Below are positions 33,813-44,615 of a stretch of 64,000 nt of DNA, one piece after another. Position numbers and translations under genes: made by a program. The notes beneath the pieces are model-generated. The model ran no database searches and was not told the DNA's origin. It worked only from the letters and a program-made list of their open reading frames with translations. The stretch comes from Arsenicicoccus sp. oral taxon 190 (GTDB taxonomy: Bacteria; Actinomycetota; Actinomycetes; Actinomycetales; Dermatophilaceae), in assembly GCF_001189535.1 (NCBI RefSeq), contig NZ_CP012070.1:1302001-1366000 (forward strand), given 5' to 3'. Numbering within the stretch: the first letter of the stretch is position 1; each line of letters begins with the position of its first letter.

Positions 33813-34610
33813 ATGGCAACCGTCGTGTACCTGCATGCCCACCCCGACGACGAGGCATCCCAGACGTCCGGATCGATGGCGCGGGCCTCGCGCGAGGGGC
33901 ACCGGGTGGTGGTCGTCTACGGCACCAACGGCGACCACGGGGAGGTGCCGGCGGACCTTGCGCCGGGGGACACGGTCGTGACCTACCGGCGGCGTGAGGC
34001 GGAGGCGTCCGCGCAGGTCACGGGGACCGCGCGGGTCGCGTGGCTCGGCTATGCCGACTCCGGCATGAGCGGGTGGGAGCAGAACTCCGCGGCCGACGCG
34101 TTCGCGCTCGCCGACCTCGACGAGGCGGCCGGGCGGCTCGCGGCGATCCTCGACGAGGAGGACGCCGCCGTGCTCGTCGGCTACGACTGGCACGGTGGCT
34201 ACGGCCACCCCGACCACGTCAAGGTCCACCACGTGGCGCACCGTGCGGCGGAGCTCGCCGCGCGCCGGCCCCGGCTGCTCGAGTCCACGATGAACCGTGA
34301 CCACATGCGTCGGCAGTTCGCCGCCGCGCGGGAGGCGGGCATGCCGATGGACTGGGACCCCGACCAGCCGATGGACGACGGCAACCCCTTCGGGACGCCC
34401 GAGGCCGAGATCCACTGGCGGGTGGACGTCTCGGACCTGGTCGAGACCAAGCGCGCCGCGCTCGCGTGCCACCGCTCCCAGGCGACCGACATCGAGATGT
34501 TCCTGGCGATGCCGGTCGAGGTCTTCGCGGCCGGCTTCGGGCAGGAGTGGTACCTCGAGCCGGGGCGGCCTCCGGGCCTGGTCGACGGGTGGTGGCTCGA
34601 CCCGGCCTGA
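33813..34610 (+). CDS. PIG-L family deacetylase
   Basis: A 265-residue LmbE/PIG-L zinc deacetylase. The catalytic AHPDDEASQTSG motif is near residues 8-20 and the third metal ligand region is WHGGYGHPDHVKVHHVAHRA near residues 128-147. This is the family of MshB (mycothiol pathway) and Mca (mycothiol conjugate amidase). The length and the HPDH segment are compatible, but neither assignment can be made from sequence reading alone. ATG 33813 is preferred over upstream in-frame codons that overlap the divergent reductase gene. Confidence 0.87.
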   Translation: MATVVYLHAHPDDEASQTSGSMARASREGHRVVVVYGTNGDHGEVPADLAPGDTVVTYRRREAEASAQVTGTARVAWLGYADSGMSGWEQNSAADAFALADLDEAAGRLAAILDEEDAAVLVGYDWHGGYGHPDHVKVHHVAHRAAELAARRPRLLESTMNRDHMRRQFAAAREAGMPMDWDPDQPMDDGNPFGTPEAEIHWRVDVSDLVETKRAALACHRSQATDIEMFLAMPVEVFAAGFGQEWYLEPGRPPGLVDGWWLDPA

Positions 34611-34637
34611 GCAGGGCCGACCCCACGATCGGGTGGC

Positions 34638-36587
<1,950 letters not shown>

Positions 36588-36700
36588 GAGCGAACAGCGT
36601 AGGGCCGAAGGTTCCCGGTTGGGGGAGCAACCGGCGACAAGACCCTGGGCGGGTCGCGCCACGGGCGGGCGGTTTGGGTGGATCTGGCTAGGCTGTGAGC

Positions 36701-37072
36701 ATGACCGACCTCGCCCGGGCCGTGCGGGAGTGCCTCGAGATCGAGGGTGCCCTGGGAGCCGCGCTGGTGGACGTGCACAGCGGCATGGCCCTGGAGACGG
36801 CGGGGGAGCCGGCCACGGTCAACCTCGACGTGGCGGCGGCGGGCAACTCCGCCGTCGTCCAGGCCAAGCTCCGCACCATGACGGACCTGGGCCTGGACGA
36901 CGAGATCGAGGACATCCTGATCACCCTGGGCCGGCAGTACCACATGATCCGGCCCATCTCGAGCCGCGAGGGGCGGGGGCTCTTCCTCTACCTCGTGCTC
37001 GACAAGACCGAGGCCGACCTGGACGCCGCGCGGTCCCGGCTCGCGGTGATCGAGCGCGAGGTCCAGCTCTGA
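36701..37072 (+). CDS. Roadblock/LC7-like domain protein
   Basis: A 123-residue soluble protein resembling the Roadblock/LC7 fold: ALGAALVDVHSGMALETAGEP, then a helix NLDVAAAGNSAVVQAKLRTM, then EDILITLGRQYHMIRPISSREGRGLFLYLVLDKTEADLDAARSRL. In actinobacteria such proteins often partner small GTPases (Mgl-type or conservon systems), but no GTPase gene is adjacent. ATG 36701 or GTG 36695 could be the start. It is convergent with the SRPBCC gene. Confidence 0.7.
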   Translation: MTDLARAVRECLEIEGALGAALVDVHSGMALETAGEPATVNLDVAAAGNSAVVQAKLRTMTDLGLDDEIEDILITLGRQYHMIRPISSREGRGLFLYLVLDKTEADLDAARSRLAVIEREVQL

Positions 37073-37115
37073 GCCAGGGCCGAGGCAGCGGCGGCCCGCC
37101 ATACGCCGCCTGGCG

Positions 37116-37655
37116 TCAGTGCTGCTGCTGGGCGAAGAGGACGTCGTAGCCGTCGCGCAGCTGCTCCCAGCCGTAGCGACCCGCCTCGCTGCCCACCGGC
37201 CGGTGCACGTCGTGGCCGGCGGCGCGGGCCTCGAGCCCGGCCAGGCACAGGTGCCAGCCCGCCGCCAGCGAGCTGGCCTCGGTGGCGTCGGAGAGCACCT
37301 GCCGCAGCGTGACCCGGGTGCCGTCGGCGGTGCCGGTGAGGCTCCACGACAGGACGTCCTGGCCCCACCGGTGCATCAGCTCGCGCGGGGGCTCGGCGAG
37401 GAGCACCTCGGCGTCGACGGGCTCGGCGTCGGGCGTCTCGCGGGAGGTGGCCGGACCGACCTGGTCCAGGCGGCGGTCGGCCACGATCGGGGACCAGCCG
37501 GCGCTGAGCTCGGGGTCGCAGATCAGATCCCAGGCGCGGGCGCGGTCGACGGGCAGGTCGTGCACCATCGTCAGGGTGGCCTCGCCCTGGTGCAGGGACA
37601 GCGTCGCGTCGACGGTGCGCGACTCGACATAGCTGGTGAGCAGGTCGTTGACCAT
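37116..37655 (-). CDS. SRPBCC/polyketide-cyclase-like family protein
   Basis: A 179-residue START/SRPBCC fold protein. Sequence cues are TMVHDLPVDRARAWDLICDPELSAGWSPIVADRRL at the start and WSLTGTADGTRVTLRQVLSD in the middle, typical of AHSA1-like ligand-binding barrels. ATG 37655 follows GGAGGAACC. Ligand unknown. It is divergent from the 71-residue protein at 37865; the 209-bp gap between them contains promoter sequence. Confidence 0.8.
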   Translation of the reverse strand: MVNDLLTSYVESRTVDATLSLHQGEATLTMVHDLPVDRARAWDLICDPELSAGWSPIVADRRLDQVGPATSRETPDAEPVDAEVLLAEPPRELMHRWGQDVLSWSLTGTADGTRVTLRQVLSDATEASSLAAGWHLCLAGLEARAAGHDVHRPVGSEAGRYGWEQLRDGYDVLFAQQQH

Positions 37656-37864
37656 GGTTCCTCCGAGGTGGGGCGGGCGGGATCCCATTGTGCCGTGCCG
37701 GCCACCTCCCCCGACGCGGCCCGCACATCCGTGGGTGCAGCTGCGGCGTTCGGGCTGCGCGGCGGGTGCGTCATGGCTCACGATGGTGCGGACGGCGCTG
37801 GACAGCGCGGGCACCTCGGGCACACTGTGACCCACACGGTTACTTACCAGTAGGGAGAGCTCTC

Positions 37865-38080
37865 ATGGGCAGGTACGACATCTCGACCACCACGATCGGC
37901 CAGCTGCTCAAGGATCCGGAGGCGGTGGCCATCCTCGACAAGTACGCCCCGGGCCTGACCTCCCACCCGATGATCGGGATGGCCAAGGGCATGAAGGCCG
38001 AGAAGGCGATGAAGATGGCCTCCGGCAAGATCCCCCAGGACCGCCTGGACACGATCGTCAGCGAGATCAGCGCCCTGTGA
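37865..38080 (+). CDS. Small conserved-looking protein of 71 residues
   Basis: I recognise the shape but not a function. The protein reads MGRYDISTTTIGQLLKDPEA at the start and then LDKYAPGLTSHPMIGMAKGM. This resembles small helical domains found alone or attached to enzymes in soil bacteria. It has no membrane segment and many Lys/Met residues. ATG 37865 has GGGAG 7 bases upstream. An imperfect palindrome TACT-TACC-AGTA at 37841-37852 sits 12 bases before the start and could be a TetR-type operator, at low confidence. Confidence 0.7.
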   Translation: MGRYDISTTTIGQLLKDPEAVAILDKYAPGLTSHPMIGMAKGMKAEKAMKMASGKIPQDRLDTIVSEISAL

Positions 38081-38136
38081 CCGCGGGGGAGCCGGGTCTC
38101 CCCCCACGAGCCGGCCGGGCGTGACAACCTGGCCGT

Positions 38137-39420
38137 ATGCCGTCCTCCGCCCCGCCTGACGGACGCCTCGCGTCCCGGCTGTCCCGGTGGACCGCCCGGT
38201 GGTCGCGGTGGGCGTGGCCCGGCGCGCCCACCCGGTGGCGCGACGTCCCGCGCCGGCTGCGCCCCACGGTCATGCACACCGGGCGCCTCACGGTCGCGGG
38301 GGTGCTCGCCTACCTCCTGACGCTGGTCCTGACCGACGGCCCGGTCGACCTCACGGGGGCCCTCACCGCGCTGCTGGTGTGCCAGGCGTCGGCGCTGTCA
38401 TCGGTGCGCATGGGCCTGGTCCGGGTGGGGGCGGTGCTCACCGGTGTGATCGTCGCGGTGACGGTGTCCAGCTGGGTCGGCCTCAACTGGTGGTCGCTCG
38501 GCATCGCCATCGGCACCTCGCTGCTGCTGGCCAAGGTCTTCCGGCTGGGGGACCAGGCGCTGGAGACGCCGATCTCGGCGATGCTCATCCTGTCCGCGGG
38601 TGGCCAGGAGATCGCCGTCGAGACGCGCCTCGTCACGACCCTCATCGGGGCGGCGGTGGGGATCGGGATCAACCTGGCCTTCCCGCCGACGATCCCGACG
38701 CGCGCCGCGATCTCGTCGGTGCGGTGGGTGGCGCTCGAGCTGGGAGAGTGCCTGGACCGGGTCGCGGAGAGCCTCGCGCTGGCGCCGCTCGTGAGGGGCG
38801 ACGTCGAGGAGTGGCTGGACTCGGTCCGGGCGGTGAGCGGCCGCGTGGCTCGGGCGTCCTCGCTGGTCCAGTCGGTCAAGGACGCCCGCAAGCTCAACCC
38901 CCGCGCGTTGACGAGCCGCACCATCGAGCCGCCGCTGCGGACCGGTCTGGACCGCCTCGAGCAGTGCCAGCTGGCGCTGCGCAGCCTCCTGCTGCTCATG
39001 GCGGAGAGCGCGCCGTCCAGCCCGACGCCGGACGACGGCTACGGCGAGGAGGTGCGGATCGTCTTCAGCGTCGTCATGTCCGACGTGGCGACGAGCGTGC
39101 GGGCGTTCGGGGACCTGGTGGCCGCCGAGGCGCGCGGCGAGGTGGCCGAGATGGAGGAGACGCTCGAGCAGGCGCTCGAGGCGCTCGGAGAGACCCGGGC
39201 GGTGCTGACCGAGCTGATGATGGTCGACCCCGCCACCCAGACCGGCCGCTGGATGCTGCGGGGCAGCATCCTCGCCGGGGTGGAGCAGATCCTGGCCCTG
39301 CTGGCGGTCGGGGTGCGCCGCCGCGAGCGGGAGCGCTGGCACGCCACGGCCCCGTCGCGCCGGTTGCCGCCGCTGCGTCGGGACGCGCTGCCCGACTGGC
39401 GCTCCCGGCCCGACCGCTGA
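38137..39420 (+). CDS. FUSC/aromatic acid exporter (ArAE) family membrane protein
   Basis: A 427-residue protein with an N-terminal basic stretch, about six membrane helices between residues 45 and 185 (AGVLAYLLTLVLTDGPVDLTGALTALLVCQ, GLVRVGAVLTGVIVAVTVSSWVG), and a long soluble helical C-terminal half. This is the FUSC/DUF939-like half-transporter architecture. The PTMHTGRLTVAGVLAY start is typical. It probably exports aromatic or other organic acids. ATG 38137 lies 56 bp after the small gene, in the same direction. Confidence 0.82.
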   Translation: MPSSAPPDGRLASRLSRWTARWSRWAWPGAPTRWRDVPRRLRPTVMHTGRLTVAGVLAYLLTLVLTDGPVDLTGALTALLVCQASALSSVRMGLVRVGAVLTGVIVAVTVSSWVGLNWWSLGIAIGTSLLLAKVFRLGDQALETPISAMLILSAGGQEIAVETRLVTTLIGAAVGIGINLAFPPTIPTRAAISSVRWVALELGECLDRVAESLALAPLVRGDVEEWLDSVRAVSGRVARASSLVQSVKDARKLNPRALTSRTIEPPLRTGLDRLEQCQLALRSLLLLMAESAPSSPTPDDGYGEEVRIVFSVVMSDVATSVRAFGDLVAAEARGEVAEMEETLEQALEALGETRAVLTELMMVDPATQTGRWMLRGSILAGVEQILALLAVGVRRRERERWHATAPSRRLPPLRRDALPDWRSRPDR

Positions 39421-39502
39421 CGGCAGGCTCGCTCCGGCCCCGCAGGTCGGTGGGCAGCCGTCTCGACAGGCGAGCGGCGGCGCCGGTCGATACCGTCGCA
39501 CC

Positions 39503-40111
39503 ATGGTCCCCACCGACGACGCCGAGCGCCGCCGACGCGCCCACCGTCGTGCCGTGGAGCGCTCCCGCCGGGGTCACCCGGTCGGGCGGGAGCTGCCGGG
39601 CCAGGTGCCGCCGCCGGTGCTGGGGCGGCTGGAGGACGTCGTCGCGACCGGGGGGCCGCTCGACCTGCTGCTCGAGCTGTCGGCGCTGCTCGACGAGGTG
39701 GCGCACGGCCCGGGAGAGCTGGACGTGCGATGGCTGGTGCAGGTGCTGGTCGACCAGGAGACCGCGGCGACGACGCAGTGCCTCGCCGTGCTCGCGGCCC
39801 TGGTCGAGGACGACGTGCTGCGGGCGCGGGTGCGCCGCGAGCTGCGCGTGCGCCTCGACCCGCTGCCGGACTGGCTCGCCCGGCTGGACACCCTCGCCAC
39901 GGTCTCCGAGCAGTCGCCGGGTGGGCTGCTGGTCGAGCTGCGGCTGCCGCGAGGGGTCCGGCCGGTCGCCCTGCTCCACGCCCGCACGGACGCCGAGGGA
40001 CGCGTCGTCGACGGGGTGGTGCTGCCCTCCGGGCCGTTGTCGGCGTGGCCGTCGTGCGGGCCGCTGCTGCGGTGGGCCGCGCGGGTCGCAGCGCCCGGCG
40101 CCAGTGCCTAG
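39503..40111 (+). CDS. Hypothetical protein, 202 residues
   Basis: I do not recognise a family. The protein begins with a very basic segment (AERRRRAHRRAVERSRRGHPVGRELPGQ), followed by a helical middle (LDLLLELSALLDEVAHGPGELDVRWLVQVLVDQETAATTQCLAVLAALVEDDVLRARVRREL). It ends in a part with beta-like spacing (GLLVELRLPRGVRPVALLHARTDAEGRVVDGVVLPSGP). No membrane segment or known catalytic motif is visible. Codon usage matches its neighbours, which supports it as real. Confidence 0.6.
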   Translation: MVPTDDAERRRRAHRRAVERSRRGHPVGRELPGQVPPPVLGRLEDVVATGGPLDLLLELSALLDEVAHGPGELDVRWLVQVLVDQETAATTQCLAVLAALVEDDVLRARVRRELRVRLDPLPDWLARLDTLATVSEQSPGGLLVELRLPRGVRPVALLHARTDAEGRVVDGVVLPSGPLSAWPSCGPLLRWAARVAAPGASA

Positions 40112-40151
40112 ATTGGTGGCGCTCACCCCCTCTGCCGTCGAAAGGTCTGCC

Positions 40152-40589
40152 ATGTCCACCACCCTGACCGAGTCCCTCGTCGATCCGTCCCGCCGCGACC
40201 TGGCCGTCGACACCCTCGTCGGGGTCATCGACGCCGAGGTCGCCGGCAAGAAGGGGATCGGTGGGACTGTGATCAAGACCGCCTACTCGGCCGTCAAGAA
40301 GGTCAACGACGGCATTGTCCGGCGGGCGGTCAACGGCATGCTCCCCGACATGGCGCACTCGCTGCAGCCGCTCTGGGACGGGCGGGGCACCACGAGCTTC
40401 GGCGCGCACCTCGCTGCCCACGACGACCAGGCCGCCGACGCCCTCCTCGCCGTCGCGGACGCCCGCGCCGCCAACCCCCGCCACGCCGCGGTCGCCCGGA
40501 TCTACAACGGGGTCCGGCCCAAGGCCAAGCAGCACGTCGTGGCCGCGCTCCCGCGCCTGGGCACCGCCGTGGAGACCCTCGTCTCCTGA
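40152..40589 (+). CDS. DUF6918-like protein
   Basis: A 145-residue soluble protein resembling the DUF6918 family: SLVDPSRRDLAVDTLVGVIDAEVAGKKGIGGTVIKTAYSAVKKVNDGIVRRAVNGMLPDMAHSLQPLWD. That segment and the later FGAHLAAHDDQAADALLAVADARA and YNGVRPKAKQHVVAALPRLG are the conserved blocks. No catalytic residues are obvious. ATG 40152 follows AAAGG. Function unknown. Confidence 0.8.
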   Translation: MSTTLTESLVDPSRRDLAVDTLVGVIDAEVAGKKGIGGTVIKTAYSAVKKVNDGIVRRAVNGMLPDMAHSLQPLWDGRGTTSFGAHLAAHDDQAADALLAVADARAANPRHAAVARIYNGVRPKAKQHVVAALPRLGTAVETLVS

Positions 40590-40696
40590 CGAGCGAGCCG
40601 TCGAAGTCGGACGCAGGCCCCTGATCGCTCGCCGAGACGGGGCCTGCCCGCCATGTGGACGACTAGAGGTCTAGCCCTCGGCCCGCCCTAGGGTGC

Positions 40697-40820
40697 ACTC
40701 ATCCATCACGACCGGCTGAGGGACAGGCCCGACGACGCCGGGGCAACCTCCCGCGGGGCAACCCGTGGGGATGGTGCCACGTCCTGCGGGGGCCTCGCGG
40801 CCCACCGGAAGATGGGTCGA
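40697..40820 (+). promoter_or_regulatory. SAM-I (S-box) riboswitch upstream of metB
   Basis: The leader contains the SAM-I core in order: CGGCTGAGGGACAGGCCC, GACGACGCCGGGGCAACC, then GGTGCCACGTCCTGC, and the closing GGAAGATGGGT that pairs with ATCCATC near the 5' end (P1). It binds S-adenosylmethionine and should lower metB expression when SAM is plentiful. It lies in the 313-bp gap before metB, which otherwise has only the ribosome binding site AAAGG near the start. Confidence 0.9.
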
Positions 40821-40902
40821 GACGCCGGCGCGCTCGCCATACGCTCGATGAATCGTCCACCGCAGGTCTGGTCCGCTCGAGACGACTGCGAAAGGCGACA
40901 CC

Positions 40903-42072
40903 ATGACCGAGCTCTCCCGGCTGACCCGGGCCATCCGTGCCGGGCTGGAGTCCGACCCGGCGCACGGTGCCGTGGTCCCTCCGATCTACCTGTCGAGCAA
41001 CTACACCTTCGAGAGCTTCGGCACGCCGCGCCGCTACGACTACACCCGGTCCGGCAACCCGACGCGCGACCAGCTCGGCGACGCGCTGGCCACCCTCGAG
41101 GGCGGCGCTGGCGGCGTCATCACCGCGACCGGCATGGGTGCGATCACCGTCGTCGTGTCGGCGCTGCTGTCGCCGGGGCAGCGGATCGTCATCCCCCACG
41201 ACTGCTACGGCGGGTCGTGGCGGCTCTTCGACACCCTGTCGCGCAAGGGCGCCTTCGAGCTGGTGACGGTCGACTACACCGACGCGGCGCAGGTCGAGGC
41301 CGCGCTGGGCGCCGACCAGGCGCCGACGGTGGTGTGGATCGAGACGCCGTCCAACCCGCTGCTGCGCATCACCGACGTCCGCGCCGTCGCCCGGCGGGCG
41401 CACGAGGTGGGGGCGGTCGTGGTCGCCGACAACACCTTCCTGTCGCCGCTGCTGTGCCGGCCGCTGGAGCTGGGCTGCGACGTCGTCGTGCACTCCACCA
41501 CGAAGTACGTCAACGGCCACTCCGACGTCGTCGGCGGAGCCGTGATCGGCGGGACCGAGGAGCTGCACGAGCAGCTCGCCTGGTGGGCCAACGTGCTCGG
41601 CCTGACCGGGAGCCCGTTCGACAGCTACCAGACGCTGCGGGGGCTGCGGACCCTGCACACCCGCATGAAGGCCCACGAGGACAACGCCCGCGCCGTGGCC
41701 GAGCTGATCGCCGCCCACCCGGCCGCGTCCGCCACCTACTACCCGGGCCTGCCGGACCACCCGGGGCACGAGCTCGCGGCCTCGCAGCAGGACGGGTTCG
41801 GGGCGATCGTGTCGCTGGAGCTCGCGGGCGGTGAGCCGGCGGTGCGGGCCTTCCTGGACGGCCTGCAGTGCTTCTCGCTGGCGGAGTCCCTCGGCGGGGT
41901 CGAGTCGCTCGTCGTCCACCCGCCGACCATGACGCACGCGTCGATGACCCCCGAGGCGCGGGTCGTGGCCGGCATCAAGGACAACCTGCTGCGCCTGTCG
42001 ATCGGCATCGAGGCCACCGAGGACCTGGTCGCGGACGTGCAGGCCGCGCTCGACCGGGCCGCCGCAGCCTGA
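40903..42072 (+). CDS. metB: Cystathionine gamma-synthase
   Basis: A 389-residue PLP enzyme of the Cys/Met metabolism family. It would join activated homoserine with cysteine to make cystathionine for methionine synthesis. Signatures include VVPPIYLSSNYTFESFGTPRRYDYTRSGNPTRDQL, IETPSNPLLRITDV, and the PLP lysine in VVVHSTTKYVNGHSDVVGG. The C-terminal SLAESLGGVESLVVHPPTMTHASM is typical. The SAM riboswitch upstream supports a biosynthetic role over a gamma-lyase role. Spacing to the start is 82 bp after the riboswitch. Confidence 0.93.
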   Translation: MTELSRLTRAIRAGLESDPAHGAVVPPIYLSSNYTFESFGTPRRYDYTRSGNPTRDQLGDALATLEGGAGGVITATGMGAITVVVSALLSPGQRIVIPHDCYGGSWRLFDTLSRKGAFELVTVDYTDAAQVEAALGADQAPTVVWIETPSNPLLRITDVRAVARRAHEVGAVVVADNTFLSPLLCRPLELGCDVVVHSTTKYVNGHSDVVGGAVIGGTEELHEQLAWWANVLGLTGSPFDSYQTLRGLRTLHTRMKAHEDNARAVAELIAAHPAASATYYPGLPDHPGHELAASQQDGFGAIVSLELAGGEPAVRAFLDGLQCFSLAESLGGVESLVVHPPTMTHASMTPEARVVAGIKDNLLRLSIGIEATEDLVADVQAALDRAAAA

Positions 42073-42103
42073 GCTATCGCCCTCCCCACCCCCCTCCCCG
42101 CTC

Positions 42104-42156
42104 CCCGCGATCGTGGACCCTTTTGGTCGCCTGAGAGCACAAACGGACCACGATCG
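42104..42156. repeat. Long palindromic element, diverged copy 2
   Basis: This sequence is the reverse complement of the element at 29155-29211 with several substitutions. It shares CGATCGTGG, CCCTTTTGG, the loop TCGCCTGAG and GGACCACGATCG. The arms are no longer perfectly complementary. It lies 31 bases after metB and may terminate it. The rest of the 265-bp gap to 42337 is GA-rich low complexity followed by one CCGTATGGCG word. Confidence 0.75.
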
Positions 42157-42337
42157 GGGGTAGGGGAGCGGAGGGGGCGGGGGAGGGAGGGGCCGTATGG
42201 CGCACCGCGGCGCCGCAGCACCAGGACGGCATCGCGGCGGACCGTCACCCCCTGGGCTGTCCGTGTGACGATCTAGGCTGGTGCACACGGAGATCCACCC
42301 CGCGAACCACCCCGCGCCGACCCCCCAGGAGTCCGCC

Positions 42338-43045
42338 ATGTCCCGCCAGACCGCCTCGTTCGTCGTCGCCGTAGCCCTCGCCGCGACCGTCACCGCCTGC
42401 GGGGGCGGCGCCACGACCAGCAGCACCACGACCGGCAGCACCACGACCAGCACCACCTCCGCCTCGCACGGCGACCACGGCGCGACGTCGAGCGCGTCGC
42501 CCAGCTCGGCGGCCGGCTCGTCGGCCGGGTCCGACACCGGCTCGGCCTCCGCGTCCCCCAGCGGCTCGGCGACCTCCGCGGCGCCGGGGGCGCAGGGGCG
42601 TGCGGGCGACGTGATGTTTGCGCAGATGATGATCCCGCACCACGAGCAGGCCCTGGACCTGGCCGAGTTCGCGCTGAAGGGACATGGCGCCTCCGCCCCG
42701 GTGCAGGCGTTGGCCCGCCGCATCCAGGACGCCCAGGACCCGGAGATCCAGCAGATGCAGGGGATGCTCAAGACCTGGGGCGCTCCCGAGATGCCGGCGG
42801 ACCACGGGATGCCGATGGAGGGCATGGTGCCCGAGGGGGAGATGCGCGAGCTGGCCGCGCTGCAGGGGCAGGCCTTCGACCAGCGGTGGCTGGAGCTGAT
42901 GACCAAGCACCACCAGGGCGCGGTCGCCATGGCGCAGCAGGTCCTGTCGACGACCCAGGACCCTGCGGTCCGTGACCTCGCGCAGCGCATCGTCACGGCG
43001 CAGCAGCGCGAGATCACCGAGATGCAGGCCCTCGCGAAGGCCTGA
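42338..43045 (+). CDS. DUF305 lipoprotein
   Basis: A 235-residue secreted lipoprotein. The signal peptide ends in a lipobox (ALAATVTAC, Cys near residue 21). A Ser/Thr/Ala-rich linker of about 70 residues follows, then a DUF305 ferritin-like helical domain with duplicated metal-type motifs: FAQMMIPHHEQALDLAEFAL and WLELMTKHHQGAVAMAQQVL. DUF305 proteins are often associated with copper or other metals, and His/Met residues are abundant here (MPADHGMPMEGMVPEGEM). ATG 42338 follows CAGGAG. Confidence 0.92.
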   Translation: MSRQTASFVVAVALAATVTACGGGATTSSTTTGSTTTSTTSASHGDHGATSSASPSSAAGSSAGSDTGSASASPSGSATSAAPGAQGRAGDVMFAQMMIPHHEQALDLAEFALKGHGASAPVQALARRIQDAQDPEIQQMQGMLKTWGAPEMPADHGMPMEGMVPEGEMRELAALQGQAFDQRWLELMTKHHQGAVAMAQQVLSTTQDPAVRDLAQRIVTAQQREITEMQALAKA

Positions 43046-43077
43046 CGCGGCGCCCGTTCCGCGCCTACCGTGGAGGC

Positions 43078-43365
43078 ATGTGCCGCAACATCCGAGTGCT
43101 CCACAACATCGATCCTCCGAGCTCGTCGGAGGAGGTCCGGGCGGCTGCGTTGCAGTACGTCCGCAAGGTCGCCGGGGCGGCCAAGCCGTCCAAGGCCAAC
43201 GAGGAGGCCTACGCCCGCGCGGTCGAGCAGGTGGCCGCCGCCACCGCCACGCTGCTGGACGACCTCGTCACCACCGCGCCCGTCCGCAGCCGGGACGAGC
43301 TGGCCGCCAGGGCGCGGGCCCGCAACGCCGCGAGGTTCCCTGACCAGGCGGGCCGCCCCGCCTGA
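43078..43365 (+). CDS. DUF2277 family protein
   Basis: A 95-residue protein matching DUF2277, whose hallmark is the start MCRNIRVLHNIDPPSSSEEV followed by ALQYVRKVAGAAKPSKANEEAYARAV. The conserved Cys-Arg-Asn-Ile start suggests a functional N-terminus, but the role is unknown. It is 32 bp after the DUF305 gene and convergent with bioB. Confidence 0.92.
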   Translation: MCRNIRVLHNIDPPSSSEEVRAAALQYVRKVAGAAKPSKANEEAYARAVEQVAAATATLLDDLVTTAPVRSRDELAARARARNAARFPDQAGRPA

Positions 43366-43374
43366 GACCGGTCC

Positions 43375-44571
43375 TCAGCTGTTGGCCGGCAGCGGGGTGC
43401 CGGCGCCGCGACGCCGCGGCGTGACCAGCGGCACGTCGAAGGCCGCCACCGCCGAGAAGCCGCCGGTGCCGTCACCAGCGCCGTCACCAGCGGCGCCCCC
43501 AGCACCGCCACCTGCGCTGTCGCCGCAGCCCGGGACGGCGGGGGGCTCGGCATACGAGCTGAGGTCGATGGGGCCGAGCCCGCTCGCCCAGTCGGCCGGC
43601 GCGCCCTCGGGCACGAACCCGTTGTCCCGCAGCATCTCCAGGTCCGCGCGCCCGGGTGCGCCCTCGCTGGTGAGGTAGTCGCCGAGGAAGATCGAGTTGG
43701 CGACGTGCAGGCCGAGCGGCTGCGCGGTGCGCAGGTGGACCTCGCGCCCCGCGGCCATCCGGATCTCCGCCGTGGGGTTGACGAAGCGGATCATCGCCAG
43801 GATCTTGAGGCAGCGCTGCGGGCTGATCATCCCGTGCCCCGCCATCGGGGTGCCCTCGAAGGGGAGCAGGAAGTTGACCGGGATCGAGTCCGCGCCCACG
43901 TCGCGCAGCGCGAACGCCAGGTCCACGAGGTCCTCGTCGGTCTCGTCCATCCCGGCGATGAAGCCCGAGCACGCGGACAGCTCGGCGAGGTGCGCCTGCC
44001 GGACCGTGTCGACGCGGTCGGCGTAGGTGTGCGTGGAGCAGATCTGGTCGTACTTGCTCTCGGCGGTGTTGAGGTTGTGGTTGTAGGCGTCGACCCCCGC
44101 CGCCTTGAGCCGGTCGCCCTGGTTGCCCTTGAGGAACCCGAGGCAGGCGCACACCTCGACGGCCGGGTCGGCGTCCTTGATGGCCTCGACGATCCCGGTG
44201 ACCTTGTCGATGTCCCGGTCGGAGGGGCCGCGACCGCTGGCGACGAGGCAGACGCGCTGGGCGCCGCCGGAGACTCCCGCCGTCGCGGCCTCGACGGCCT
44301 TGTCGGTGCTCAGCCAGGAGTACTTCAGGACGTCGGCCGTGGAGCCGAGCGCCTGGCTGCAGTAGGAGCAGTCCTCGGGGCACAGCCCCGACTTGAGGTT
44401 GACGAGGTAGTTGAGCTTGACCCGGTTGCCGAAGAAGGTGCGGCGCACCCGGCCCGCGCTCGCGACGAGGTCCAGGACGGCGGAGTCGGGGAGGGCGAGG
44501 ATCGCCAGGGCATCCTCGCGGGTGCACGGCTCGCCGGCGCAGCCGCGTGTCGCCATCGCCTGCAGGTCCAT
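43375..44571 (-). CDS. bioB: Biotin synthase
   Basis: A 398-residue radical SAM enzyme that inserts sulfur into dethiobiotin. The 4Fe-4S motif CPEDCSYC has cysteines at residues 64, 68 and 71. NYLVNLKSGLCPEDCSYCSQ, YNHNLNTAESKYDQICSTHTYADRVDT and the GMDETDEDLVDLAFALR block are family-typical. A Gly/Ala-rich C-terminal extension of about 55 residues is unusual. ATG 44571 with GAGGAG upstream is chosen; earlier in-frame starts would place coding sequence on top of the operators at 44616-44642. No other bio genes are next to it. Confidence 0.95.
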   Translation of the reverse strand: MDLQAMATRGCAGEPCTREDALAILALPDSAVLDLVASAGRVRRTFFGNRVKLNYLVNLKSGLCPEDCSYCSQALGSTADVLKYSWLSTDKAVEAATAGVSGGAQRVCLVASGRGPSDRDIDKVTGIVEAIKDADPAVEVCACLGFLKGNQGDRLKAAGVDAYNHNLNTAESKYDQICSTHTYADRVDTVRQAHLAELSACSGFIAGMDETDEDLVDLAFALRDVGADSIPVNFLLPFEGTPMAGHGMISPQRCLKILAMIRFVNPTAEIRMAAGREVHLRTAQPLGLHVANSIFLGDYLTSEGAPGRADLEMLRDNGFVPEGAPADWASGLGPIDLSSYAEPPAVPGCGDSAGGGAGGAAGDGAGDGTGGFSAVAAFDVPLVTPRRRGAGTPLPANS

Positions 44572-44615
44572 GGGGTTCTCCTCGTCGAGCGGTCGATCAG
44601 CGGTCAGCGGCGTCA

